From NCBI RefSeq assembly GCF_023701945.1, contig NZ_JABAEF010000001.1:186001-250000 (forward strand): DNA of 64,000 bases, read 5' to 3'. Below are positions 1 through 7,542 of the stretch, in pieces. A program made the position numbers and the translations under genes. Below the pieces are notes generated by a model, which saw nothing but the letters and a program-made list of their open reading frames with translations, did not search any database and was not told the DNA's origin. Positions within the stretch are counted from its first letter, which is position 1. Every line of letters begins with the position of its first letter. This DNA comes from Rhizobium sp. CG5 (GTDB lineage Bacteria > Pseudomonadota > Alphaproteobacteria > Rhizobiales > Rhizobiaceae).

Positions 1-1
1 C

Positions 2-859
2 CTATACGTGACCACCGGAGAAACGCAGGCCGGCGAAATTCTCGACCTGATGACGATCGCCTTCATCGAGGAGGATTATCCGATCGCCACCAACGAGATC
101 GACGAAAAGAACGATGTCTGGGAGGCCTCGATCTATCTGATGGCCGACGAGGAGGATGTCATCCGCGAACGGCTGGCGGCGGCGCTGAAGCCCGGCTTTC
201 CCGATGCGGTTATCCACAAGGAGGTCATCCCCGATATCGACTGGATCGCCAAATCCCTGGAAGGGCTGAGCCCGGTCCGGGCCGGGCGGTTCCTGGTGCA
301 CGGGTCGCACGACCGCGACAAGGTGCGGGCCAATGACCTGGCGATCGAGATCGATGCCGGCCAGGCGTTCGGCACCGGCCATCATGGCACCACGGCGGGT
401 TGCCTGGAGATGATCGATCAGGTGATGCGGGCCTATCCGGTCACCAATGCGCTGGATCTGGGAACCGGCAGCGGCGTGCTGGCGATTGCCGTGCGCAAGC
501 TGCATCCCGTGCCGGTTCTGGCCACGGATATCGACCCGATCGCCGTGCGTGTGGCGCGCGAAAACGGCCGCCGCAACGGCATCGCCTCCGGCATCGATTT
601 TCGCACCGCGCCGGGCTTCCACTCCACGGCTTTTGCCAGCCACGGGCCGTTCGACCTGATCATCGCCAATATCCTGGCGCGGCCGCTGATGAAGATGGCG
701 CCGCAGCTCAGCGCCCATCTGGCAGTCGGCGGCTCGGTGATCCTGTCGGGCATTCTGGCGGCGCAGCGCTGGAAGGTGATTGCCGCCTACAATGGCGCGG
801 GCCTCAAGCATGTCAGGACGATCTGGCGCAATGGCTGGGTGACGATCCACCTGCGATAG
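2..859 (+). CDS. prmA: Ribosomal protein L11 methyltransferase, 5' truncated by window edge
   Basis: PrmA uses S-adenosylmethionine to trimethylate ribosomal protein L11 in the cytoplasm. The reading frame is open from base 2, so the start lies outside the window; the GTG at 8 is an internal valine, not a credible start. The class I methyltransferase glycine motif DLGTGSG lies near visible residue 152, followed by a TDID acidic segment and the ANILARPL catalytic-loop motif typical of PrmA. The upstream half carries the N-terminal substrate-recognition domain with the conserved VHGSHDRDK and GQAFGTGHHGTT stretches. Only a handful of N-terminal residues should be missing. The identification is firm; membership of an upstream operon cannot be judged. 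Confidence 0.95.
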   Translation, partial: LYVTTGETQAGEILDLMTIAFIEEDYPIATNEIDEKNDVWEASIYLMADEEDVIRERLAAALKPGFPDAVIHKEVIPDIDWIAKSLEGLSPVRAGRFLVHGSHDRDKVRANDLAIEIDAGQAFGTGHHGTTAGCLEMIDQVMRAYPVTNALDLGTGSGVLAIAVRKLHPVPVLATDIDPIAVRVARENGRRNGIASGIDFRTAPGFHSTAFASHGPFDLIIANILARPLMKMAPQLSAHLAVGGSVILSGILAAQRWKVIAAYNGAGLKHVRTIWRNGWVTIHLR

Positions 860-964
860 GCCGAAGCTATTTGGCCGGATCGCCGATGCCAGCGATCCAT
901 GTTGCATCGCAGTATTGCATTATGCGCATATCGGCCGCACTTTTCCGGCCAGCGGCGGACATGC

Positions 965-991
965 AAAAGGCGGCATCATGGATGCCGCCTT
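965..991 (-). terminator. Perfect 9-bp hairpin, likely terminator of the DUF1127-like transcript
   Basis: GGCGGCATC pairs with GATGCCGCC around a 3-nt loop. Read on the minus strand the stem is followed by TTTT, so it can end the transcript of the gene at 1108-1281 together with its hairpin-rich 3' region. On the plus strand it is followed by only two T residues, but it may still limit read-through from prmA. Confidence 0.7.
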
Positions 992-1107
992 GCAGATCAG
1001 TTTGTGCTGATCATCCCGCGAGCTTGAGGAGGAGGAGAGCGCTCAAGCGGGTTACGTATTCCAAAGGCCGGGCCAGCTGGGAGGAGGAGTGCCGGACCGG
1101 GTCTTGA
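992..1107 (-). ncRNA. Candidate 3'-UTR-derived sRNA(s) with CCUCCUC loops (CcsR/cuckoo-like)
   Basis: Immediately after the stop codon of the DUF1127-like gene, the minus strand can form two hairpins. The first (1098 to 1066) has an interrupted GC stem and a loop containing CTCCTCCTCCC. The second (1048 to 1022) has a perfect 7-bp stem, GCTTGAG/CTCAAGC in DNA, and a loop containing CTCCTCCTC. The stretch then runs into the terminator hairpin at 991-965. In Rhodobacter, CcsR sRNAs with a CCUCCUCCC loop are cleaved from the 3' region of a DUF1127 mRNA, and the wider 'cuckoo' RNA family in Alphaproteobacteria has the same loops. The match here is by architecture and loop sequence only; processing and length are unknown. 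Confidence 0.6.
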
Positions 1108-1281
1108 TCAGAATACGTAGTTGTTTGCACCCTTGCGGCGCAGTTCTTCGCGGCTTGTGCCCATGCCCTTCAACGTTTCGTCGTCGAGGTTCAGGAGGGC
1201 GCCGTTCACGTAACGGCTCGCCTGACGTTCGCGTGCCGCTACCACGCGCTGGTATGCATCACGGAAGAAGGAGTTTGCCAT
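1108..1281 (-). CDS. Small DUF1127-like protein (57 aa)
   Basis: The 57-residue protein begins MANSFFRDAYQRVVAARERQ and ends RRKGANNYVF; it is short, basic and arginine-rich in its first half, with a C-terminal NLDDETLKGMGTSREEL segment like the DUF1127 (YjiS-like) core. An AAAGGA ribosome site lies about 9 bases before the ATG, and a -10-like CTATAT lies at 1338-1333 on this strand. Small DUF1127 proteins in Alphaproteobacteria bind RNA and influence RNA turnover in the best studied cases; that function is extrapolated here. The 3' region carries two CCUCCUC-loop hairpins and a terminator, which is the known organisation for CcsR-type sRNAs. It is too short to be picked up by many ORF callers. 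Confidence 0.75.
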   Translation of the reverse strand: MANSFFRDAYQRVVAARERQASRYVNGALLNLDDETLKGMGTSREELRRKGANNYVF

Positions 1282-1623
1282 TGTCTTTGTCCTTTGGTTC
1301 GGAAGCCATCTGGCCGCCGTTCGATGAGGAGAATATAGGCGCTTCCGACCGGTTCAGGCAGAGGGTTTGCCTCATGGGTGTTATGCATTCAGTGCATAGG
1401 CGCGTTCAAAATCCGGGAAAATCGCTCGAAGTTGCGCAAAATCTGGGCAGCTGCACTGAGGATCTTCCTGCTGCGACGCAGCAAGGGTGTGGGGCCGAGG
1501 TTCTGGCTTGCGGGGGACTTGGCGAACACGCGGTTGCTTTCACATGGGCCGGGGGTGGATTCTCCTGACCGCTGGTATAGCATCCGCGCCAATCGTTTTC
1601 ATTTCTTCAGGCAGGCCGATTCC
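1282..1623. promoter_or_regulatory. Intergenic region between the DUF1127-like gene and pepP
   Basis: This 342-base gap separates divergent genes. On the minus strand the hexamer CTATAT at 1338-1333 is a plausible -10 for the DUF1127-like gene, giving a leader of about 45 bases; I could not assign a clear -35, so the sigma factor is open. I see no convincing promoter for the aminopeptidase gene and no RNA or protein signature in the remainder. An open frame runs through it into pepP but lacks family resemblance. Confidence 0.4.
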
Positions 1624-3459
1624 ATGTTCCAATCCTTTGACGTCACCTCCACGCCGCAGTTCGGAAAACAACGGGTGGAGGCGCTGCGGACGCGTTTCGA
1701 GGCGCTGGGCATCGACGGGTTCCTGGTGCCGCGCGCCGACGAGTATCAGGGCGAATATGTGCCGGCCTCGGCCGAGCGGCTGGCCTGGCTCACCGGCTTT
1801 ACCGGATCGGCGGGGCAGGTGCTGGTGACCGCGACCCAGGCCGTGGTCTTTGTCGATGGCCGTTATGTGACGCAGTTGGCCGAACAGGTCGATGGCGCCG
1901 TGTTTAGCGGCGGCGATCTGGTCGGCGAACCGCCGCATCTCTGGCTTTCGGCGCATGCCGTGAAGGGCTTTCGCCTTGGCATCGATCCGTGGCTGCATAC
2001 CAGCGCCGAGGTCAGAAGGCTGGAAAAGGCGCTGGCGGGGCTGGACGGTTCGCTGGTGTTTGTCTCGGAAAACCCGCTGGATGCCATCTGGGACAACCGT
2101 CCCGCCGAACCGCTGGGTGCGGTTGCGATCCAGACCGACAGCTATGCCGGCGTGCTGGCCAAGGACAAGATCGCCAGGATCTGCAGCGAGCTGACCGACA
2201 AAGGCCATGCGGCCGTGCTGGTCACCGATCCCTCCTCGATCGCCTGGATCTTCAACATCCGCGGCAGCGACGTGCCGCACACCCCGCATCCGCTGGCCCG
2301 CGCCATACTCTATGCGGATGGCAGCGCCGATCTGTTTCTCGACAAGCGCAAGACCGGTATCGAGGTCGAGGCCTACCTTGGCCAGCTCTGCGTGCAGCGC
2401 CCGCCCAGCGAGTTGACCGAGCGGCTTGCGGCACTCGCCGGGCAGGGGGGGCGCATTTTGGTGGATCCCGATCTGGCGCCCTTTGCGCTCTGCGAGCTGA
2501 TCCGCGCCCATGGTGGCACGATCGTCGAAGCCCATGATCCGGCCAAGATCCCGCGGGCGGTGAAAAACACGGTCGAGCTCAATGGATCGGCTGCCGCCCA
2601 TCTGCAGGATGGCGTGGCCATGGTCGAGTTTCTCTATTGGCTGGAGCAGAACCATCCGGGCAATGTCACGGAGATCGGCGCCACGAAGGCTCTCGAAGCC
2701 GCGCGCCGGCAGGTGGGCGAGCGCATGCAGAACCCGTTGCGCGACATTTCCTTCGATACGATTTCGGGCGCGGGCGAGCATGCCGCGATCATGCATTACC
2801 GGGTGACGACGGCGAGCGACCGGCCGATCCGCTCCGGCGAGATGTTCCTGATCGATTCCGGCGGGCAATATGTCAACGGCACTACCGACATCACCCGCAC
2901 GGTGGCGATCGGCGCGGTTCCCGAGGAACAGAAGCGCTTCTTCACGCTGGTGCTGAAGGGCATGATCGCCATCAGCACGGCGCGTTTTCCAAAGGGGTCG
3001 CGCGGCTGCGATCTCGATCCGCTGGCGCGCATCGCGCTGTGGAAGGCCGGCGCCGATTTCGCCCATGGCACCGGCCATGGCGTCGGCTCGTTCCTCTCCG
3101 TGCACGAAGGGCCGCAGCGCATCTCGCGGCTGTCGACGCAGGAACTGCTGCCCGGCATGATCCTTTCCAACGAGCCCGGCTATTATCGCCCCGGCGCCTT
3201 CGGCATCCGCATCGAGAACCTCGTCTATGTGCGCGAGGCGGAAGCGGTCGAGGGCGGCGATCTGCCGATGCTCAGCTTCGAGACGCTGACCTTCGTGCCG
3301 ATCGACAAATATCTTGTCACGACCGAGATGCTGACGCGCGAAGAGCTGCACTGGCTGGACGCTTATCACCAGCGCACGCGCGACGAGTTGATGCCTTTGA
3401 TCCACGATCCGAAGATCCGCGACTGGCTTGAGCTGGCGACGGAACCGTTCAGCCGATAA
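1624..3459 (+). CDS. pepP: Xaa-Pro aminopeptidase (aminopeptidase P family, M24B)
   Basis: This cytoplasmic metallopeptidase removes an N-terminal residue that precedes proline. The ATG at 1624 gives 611 residues, the size of the three-domain (eukaryotic-like) aminopeptidase P group; the frame is open another 82 codons upstream but that extension shows no family similarity. Two N-terminal creatinase-like domains occupy roughly residues 1-310. The C-terminal pita-bread domain shows the metal ligands: two Asp in IDSGG and GTTDITRT (about 411 and 422), His in GTGHGVG (about 485), Glu in NEPGYY (about 516) and Glu in FETLTF (about 552). The 3' end overlaps the convergent azlD gene by 11 bases. 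Enzyme class is firm; physiological substrate is not known. Confidence 0.93.
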   Translation: MFQSFDVTSTPQFGKQRVEALRTRFEALGIDGFLVPRADEYQGEYVPASAERLAWLTGFTGSAGQVLVTATQAVVFVDGRYVTQLAEQVDGAVFSGGDLVGEPPHLWLSAHAVKGFRLGIDPWLHTSAEVRRLEKALAGLDGSLVFVSENPLDAIWDNRPAEPLGAVAIQTDSYAGVLAKDKIARICSELTDKGHAAVLVTDPSSIAWIFNIRGSDVPHTPHPLARAILYADGSADLFLDKRKTGIEVEAYLGQLCVQRPPSELTERLAALAGQGGRILVDPDLAPFALCELIRAHGGTIVEAHDPAKIPRAVKNTVELNGSAAAHLQDGVAMVEFLYWLEQNHPGNVTEIGATKALEAARRQVGERMQNPLRDISFDTISGAGEHAAIMHYRVTTASDRPIRSGEMFLIDSGGQYVNGTTDITRTVAIGAVPEEQKRFFTLVLKGMIAISTARFPKGSRGCDLDPLARIALWKAGADFAHGTGHGVGSFLSVHEGPQRISRLSTQELLPGMILSNEPGYYRPGAFGIRIENLVYVREAEAVEGGDLPMLSFETLTFVPIDKYLVTTEMLTREELHWLDAYHQRTRDELMPLIHDPKIRDWLELATEPFSR

Positions 3460-3760
3460 AATACCGGGCGGCCAGAACGACGATCCAGCCGATGATCAGC
3501 ATTGGAATGGCCGAGAGGCGCAGGCCCACCAGAAGGGCGGCCGTCATGGCCAGCTTGACATCCGTCCCGCCGGCAAAGAAGGCCGGCGCGACCAGGGTCG
3601 TCAGCACCGCGGCCGGAACGGCGTTGAGGGCCGCCTCAAGGCGGGGCGGCATGGCATTGAGGCGCGAGATCAGCAGGTAGCCGGCGATGCGGGTCACATA
3701 GGTGGCGGCAGCGCTCATCAGGATCAGCAGCACCATCTGCGGGGTGAAAAATTCGCTCAT
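3449..3760 (-). CDS. azlD: AzlD-family branched-chain amino acid transport subunit
   Basis: This 103-residue protein has four predicted hydrophobic segments and the AzlD core TYVTRIAGYLL near the N terminus. AzlD is the small partner of AzlC; together they export branched-chain amino acids or analogues across the inner membrane. The ATG overlaps the azlC stop in an ATGA arrangement, so the pair should be translationally coupled. Its 3' end overlaps the convergent pepP gene by 11 bases. Substrate in this organism is inferred from the family. Confidence 0.88.
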   Translation of the reverse strand: MSEFFTPQMVLLILMSAAATYVTRIAGYLLISRLNAMPPRLEAALNAVPAAVLTTLVAPAFFAGGTDVKLAMTAALLVGLRLSAIPMLIIGWIVVLAARYFIG

Positions 3761-4485
3761 TCGGCGGCTCCGCCATGCTGTGCCAGGCCGTCGGCAGCCT
3801 TAGGATCGGGCTTGCGCGGCGGCAGCAGTGCGGCGACGATCACGCCGGCCAGTGCGCCGAGGCTGACATGCCAGGGGGAGCCGACATAGCGGTAGGCCAG
3901 GACGGAGGCCGCTGCACTGACGACGACGACCGCCAAGAAATTGTCGCGCCGGCGGAAGCCAAGCACCAGGCCCATGAAATAGATCGGCAGGAGAACGTCG
4001 ATGCCCCAGGCCGCGGGGTCGCCGATCAGGCTGCCGAAGGCGGCCCCCACCGCCGTCATCGACACCCAGGGCACATAGAGCGTCGTGGCAAATCCCAGGT
4101 ACCAGACAAACGACACCGGGGTGTCCCGCTCGCCGCGGGCAAGCGTCTGGGCAAATTGCGGATCAGTCAGGAGAAACAGGGCAAGGGCCTTCTGCGGGCC
4201 GGTGAAATGGCCGACGAAGGGGGCAATCGCTGCCGAATAGAGCACATGGCGGAAATTGACCGCAAAGACCGACAGCACGATCAGCCAGGCGGGCACGTGG
4301 TGACCGAACAGCTCGATGCCGACCAATTGGCTGGCACCGGCAAAGACGGTGGCGCTCATCAAGGTCGCCTCGGCGACGGTCAGATGATTGCCGACCGCGA
4401 TGGCGCCGAACAGGGCGGCAAACGGTACGGTCGAGACCAGCACAGGCAGGCTGCCGCGCATGCCTTCCAGAAAATCTGCCTTCAT
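3757..4485 (-). CDS. azlC: AzlC-family branched-chain amino acid permease subunit
   Basis: AzlC is the large integral membrane component of a two-part amino acid exporter. The 242-residue protein starts MKADFLEGMRGSLPV and carries the family hallmarks PFAALFGAIAV and MSATVFAGASQ near the N terminus, followed by several membrane spans. Length matches the family. It is the first gene of the azlC-azlD pair, with a 4-base overlap. The product fits a role in shedding excess branched-chain amino acids, a pathway also represented here by ilvI, ilvH and ilvC, though no regulator lies next to it. Confidence 0.88.
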   Translation of the reverse strand: MKADFLEGMRGSLPVLVSTVPFAALFGAIAVGNHLTVAEATLMSATVFAGASQLVGIELFGHHVPAWLIVLSVFAVNFRHVLYSAAIAPFVGHFTGPQKALALFLLTDPQFAQTLARGERDTPVSFVWYLGFATTLYVPWVSMTAVGAAFGSLIGDPAAWGIDVLLPIYFMGLVLGFRRRDNFLAVVVVSAAASVLAYRYVGSPWHVSLGALAGVIVAALLPPRKPDPKAADGLAQHGGAAE

Positions 4486-4635
4486 CGGGAAAATCGTATC
4501 CTTTTCTTTCAGCTCCTACCAAGGACACCATTGGAGAACAAACGAATAGGGCTGATGGATCAATTGATTTGGCTTAAGCGTCATCGTAGTCTGACCGAAT
4601 TACCGATAGATCTCTTGCACAAAAGGATCCGGCCC

Positions 4636-4893
4636 ATGCCCAATCTTGATTTTTCCAGGGAAGACCAGGCCGCCATCGTTCAACGGATCCAGGAGTACTT
4701 CCTGCAGGAATTCGAGCTGGAGATGGGCGGGTTCGAGGCCGAATCCGTCATGGAATTCGTGGCCGGACAGATCGGCGGCCATTTCTACAATCGCGGTCTT
4801 TACGACGCCCAGTCGGTCTTCACGGACCAGATCGAGCTCATCAACGATGCCATCTACCAGCTCGAGCGACCGACCGGCGCTTCCTCCGGCTGA
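4636..4893 (+). CDS. DUF2164 family protein (85 aa)
   Basis: The protein starts MPNLDFSREDQAAIVQRIQ and contains the family features: the YFLQEFELEMGGFEA segment and a C-terminal helix around FTDQIELINDAIYQLE. I chose the ATG at 4636 because it begins the conserved part and AAAAGGA lies 8 bases before it; a longer frame from 4555 adds 27 residues without similarity. It is acidic, with no signal peptide or membrane span, so cytoplasmic. Function is unknown in the family. It runs convergent to panB with an 11-base gap, so it is not part of the pantothenate operon. Confidence 0.8.
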   Translation: MPNLDFSREDQAAIVQRIQEYFLQEFELEMGGFEAESVMEFVAGQIGGHFYNRGLYDAQSVFTDQIELINDAIYQLERPTGASSG

Positions 4894-4904
4894 TTGGATC
4901 GGCC

Positions 4905-5723
4905 CTATCGCTTGATCTGGAACGTGTGTTCGGGGCCGGGAAACGTTCTCGCCTTGACTTCGCTGGCATAGGCCTCAACCGCGGCGGAAATGGTCGGCGC
5001 CAGTTCGGCATAATGCTTGACGAAACGCGGGCGGAATTCGTTGAACAGGCCGAGCATGTCGTCGGAGACCAGGATCTGGCCGTCGCAGGCCGGGGAGGCG
5101 CCAATGCCGATGGTCGGCGCCCGGACCGTGCCGGTGATGTCGCGGGCGAGCGGCTCGACCGTGCCCTCGATCACCATGGCAAAGGCGCCGGCCTCATCGA
5201 TAGCTCTGGCATCGCGGCGGATCTTGTCGGCTTCCTGATCGTTATGGCCCTTGGAGCGATAGCCGCTGGCATTGACCTGCTGCGGCATCAGGCCGATATG
5301 GCCGAACACCGGCACGCCGCGGCTGGTCAGGAAGGCCACCGTCTCGGCCATTTCCTCGCCGCCTTCCAGCTTGACGCCGTCGCAGCCGGTTTCTTTCAGG
5401 ATGCGGGCGGCATTGCGGAAGGCCTGTTCCCTGGATTCCTGATAGGCCCCGAAGGGCAGGTCGACGATGACGCAGGCGTGGTTTGCGCCGCGCATCACCG
5501 CCTGGCCATGGGCGATCATCATCTCCATCGTCACGCCGACGGTTGTCTCCAGGCCATAGATCACCATGCCGAGGCTGTCACCGACCAGCAGCAGGTCGCA
5601 ATGGGGATCGAGCAGCCGGGCGATCGGCGTCGTATAGGCGGTCAGCGAGACGATCGGCCGCCGGCCTTTCATGGCAGAGATATTGCTCGGCGTCAGGCGC
5701 TTCTGGCTCGGGGGTGTGCTCAT
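4905..5723 (-). CDS. panB: 3-methyl-2-oxobutanoate hydroxymethyltransferase
   Basis: PanB transfers a hydroxymethyl group from 5,10-methylene-THF to alpha-ketoisovalerate, making ketopantoate for pantothenate and CoA synthesis. The 272-residue frame shows the signature [11 protein letters not shown] with the magnesium-binding Asp, [13 protein letters not shown], and [11 protein letters not shown], then FGHIGLMPQ with the family-typical loop. The ATG at 5723 lies one base past the panC stop, so the two genes form an operon and are likely coupled. An in-frame extension upstream overlaps panC and is not real. Substrate alpha-ketoisovalerate comes from the valine route to which ilvI, ilvH and ilvC in this window belong. 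Confidence 0.96.
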   Translation of the reverse strand: MSTPPSQKRLTPSNISAMKGRRPIVSLTAYTTPIARLLDPHCDLLLVGDSLGMVIYGLETTVGVTMEMMIAHGQAVMRGANHACVIVDLPFGAYQESREQAFRNAARILKETGCDGVKLEGGEEMAETVAFLTSRGVPVFGHIGLMPQQVNASGYRSKGHNDQEADKIRRDARAIDEAGAFAMVIEGTVEPLARDITGTVRAPTIGIGASPACDGQILVSDDMLGLFNEFRPRFVKHYAELAPTISAAVEAYASEVKARTFPGPEHTFQIKR

Positions 5724-5724
5724 G

Positions 5725-6597
5725 TCAGGCGGCCTCCATGCCGGTTTGGGCGGATGCGCCGATGACGCGGTTGTCGAGCAGTCTTGTCGTGCCGATGCGC
5801 ACGAAGACAAGCAAGAGGAAGGGAGCGGCGAGGGTGTCGATCTCGGCCAAGGTCTGCGGATCCCGGACGGCGACAACCTCCGGATCGGCCAGCGGTTCGC
5901 GGCGGATGAAGTCGGTAATGGCGGTCTCAAGCGTGTTGGGATCGCGCAGGCCGTGGGCATAAAGCCGCTCGGCTTCGGCCAAAGCCTGCGGCACGATGAC
6001 GGCGGCGGATCGCTCGCTCGGTGACAGATAGACATTGCGCGACGAGCAGGCGAGACCGTCGGCCTCGCGCACGGTTTCAACCGGCACGACGCGCACCGGC
6101 TGGGCGAGGTCCTCCACCATGCGGCGGATGATCGCCACCTGCTGGTAATCCTTCTCGCCGAAATAGGCGGCATCCGGCTGGACGATGTTGAACAGTTTTG
6201 TGACCACGGTGGCGACGCCGGCAAAATGGCCGGGGCGGGCCGCACCTTCCAGCTCGGATCCGAGCGTCGGCACATCGACGACCGTCTGCATCGGCTGCGG
6301 ATACATATCCTCGACGCCGGGCGCAAACAGGAACTCGACGCCGGCGGCCTGAAGCATGGCGCTGTCGCGGGCGAGGTCGCGGGGATATTTCGCCAGGTCC
6401 TCATGGGCGCCGAACTGCAGCGGATTGACGAAGATCGACACGACCGTCACGGCATGATCGGCCCTGGCGCGGGCGACCAGCTGCATGTGTCCCTGATGCA
6501 GATAGCCCATGGTCGGCACGAAGCCGATCGACCGGCCGCTGCGGCGGGCCGGCGCCAGCCTTGCGCGCAGATCTGCAATGGTGGTGATGGTTTCCAT
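5725..6597 (-). CDS. panC: Pantoate--beta-alanine ligase
   Basis: PanC adenylates pantoate and condenses it with beta-alanine to give pantothenate in the cytoplasm. The 290-residue protein has the HIGH-like motif in [11 protein letters not shown], the EKDYQQ segment, and the KMSKS-like SSRNVYLS motif, all characteristic of this nucleotidyltransferase. It is first in the panC-panB operon, with one base between its stop and the panB start. GGAG lies 5 bases upstream of the ATG. No panD (aspartate decarboxylase) gene is in view. Confidence 0.96.
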   Translation of the reverse strand: METITTIADLRARLAPARRSGRSIGFVPTMGYLHQGHMQLVARARADHAVTVVSIFVNPLQFGAHEDLAKYPRDLARDSAMLQAAGVEFLFAPGVEDMYPQPMQTVVDVPTLGSELEGAARPGHFAGVATVVTKLFNIVQPDAAYFGEKDYQQVAIIRRMVEDLAQPVRVVPVETVREADGLACSSRNVYLSPSERSAAVIVPQALAEAERLYAHGLRDPNTLETAITDFIRREPLADPEVVAVRDPQTLAEIDTLAAPFLLLVFVRIGTTRLLDNRVIGASAQTGMEAA

Positions 6598-6682
6598 ATC
6601 CGGCTCCTCCGCTCCCCCAATGGCGGGGCTGACCTAGCGCGGATGGCCGGGGAAATCAATCGGCGGATCGATAAGGGGGCAT

Positions 6683-7309
6683 TCAGGCAAGCAGTGCCTC
6701 GCTGGTGACGATCTCGATGCCTCTCGCCTGCATTTCTTCGATTGCCGCCGCAACGCCGGCCGGATCGATGCCGCGTGAGGCGTCCTCGATGAACCGCACG
6801 GTGACGCCAGGCAACATGTCGACGGCATCCAGGGCCGAGAACTTGACGCAATAGTCGGTGGCCAGGCCACAGAGGTCGAGTTCGGTGACGCCTTTCGACC
6901 TGACATAGTCGGCAAGACCGGTGAGGGCCGCCTGGTCGTTGTCGCGGAAGGCGGAATAGCTGTCGACGGCGGGGTTCTGGCCCTTCTGCTGCACGAAATC
7001 AATCCTTGCCGTGTCGAGACTGCCGTGGAATTCCGCATCGCCGGTGCCCTGCACGCAATGGTCCGGCCACAACATCTGCGGCTTGCCGGAGAGTTCACCC
7101 ATGTCGAACGGTGACTTGCCGGGATGCTGGGAGGCAAAGCTGCCGTGATCGGCGGGATGCCAGTCCTGCGAGGCGATGACCAGGTCGTAACGCCCGCTTG
7201 CCATCAGCGCATTGGCGATCGGCACGATCTCGTCGCCTTCGGCGACCGGCAGATTGCCGCCGGGGCAGAAACCGTTCTGGATATCGATCAGCAGCAGTGC
7301 CTTGGTCAT
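6683..7309 (-). CDS. pncA: Nicotinamidase (bifunctional nicotinamidase/pyrazinamidase family)
   Basis: PncA hydrolyses nicotinamide to nicotinate for NAD salvage. The 208-residue isochorismatase-fold protein shows the catalytic Asp in LLIDIQNGF, the metal-binding DWHPADHGSF loop with Asp and two His, the WPDHCVQGT motif, and the nucleophilic Cys in GLATDYCV. Length and motif order match PncA rather than other isochorismatase-family hydrolases. It lies upstream of nothing in its own direction until panC, 85 bases away, so cotranscription with panCB is possible but unsupported. It is divergent from gcd. Confidence 0.93.
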   Translation of the reverse strand: MTKALLLIDIQNGFCPGGNLPVAEGDEIVPIANALMASGRYDLVIASQDWHPADHGSFASQHPGKSPFDMGELSGKPQMLWPDHCVQGTGDAEFHGSLDTARIDFVQQKGQNPAVDSYSAFRDNDQAALTGLADYVRSKGVTELDLCGLATDYCVKFSALDAVDMLPGVTVRFIEDASRGIDPAGVAAAIEEMQARGIEIVTSEALLA

Positions 7310-7406
7310 ATCGCATTTCCTTCATCTTGCGCTACCCACAGAATGGCAAGCGCAGCGACGCGGATCAAGCCCTTGAAAGCGCAGGACGAGGCCGATCCGG
7401 ACCGCT

Positions 7407-7436
7407 TTGACAGAATGCCGCGTTCCTCGGGATTGT
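7407..7436 (+). promoter_or_regulatory. Candidate promoter for the gcd leader
   Basis: TTGACA at 7407-7412 is a consensus -35. With an 18-base spacer the -10 would be GATTGT, which is weak. Transcription would then start near 7443, just ahead of the two hairpins that precede gcd. The -35 is convincing, the -10 is not. Confidence 0.4.
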
Positions 7437-7442
7437 GATGGA

Positions 7443-7517
7443 ACAAAACTAAAATGGCGGCGTTAGGCCCCTTGTTGGGGCCTCCACATCAGGCGGGCCG
7501 ACAGCGCCCGCCTTTTT
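7443..7517 (+). ncRNA. Candidate regulatory leader or sRNA ending in an intrinsic terminator upstream of gcd
   Basis: Two hairpins sit in tandem in the region between divergent pncA and gcd. Hairpin 1 (7465-7483) is AGGCCCC/GGGGCCT with a 5-base loop. Hairpin 2 (7491-7513) is AGGCGGGC/GCCCGCCT and is followed by a T-run at 7513-7517, a textbook intrinsic terminator on the plus strand. Because pncA runs the other way, the terminator cannot serve it. Either a transcript of about 75 bases ends here as an sRNA, or gcd expression is set by conditional read-through. I do not recognise a known riboswitch class. Confidence 0.5.
7491..7517 (+). terminator. Intrinsic terminator 25 bases before the gcd start
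   Basis: An 8-bp GC-rich stem with a 7-base loop is followed by five T residues. It points into gcd, so it is placed as an attenuator or an sRNA terminator rather than as the end of a recognised gene. Confidence 0.75.
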
Positions 7518-7542
7518 ACTTAAACAATTTCGGGATATCAAA

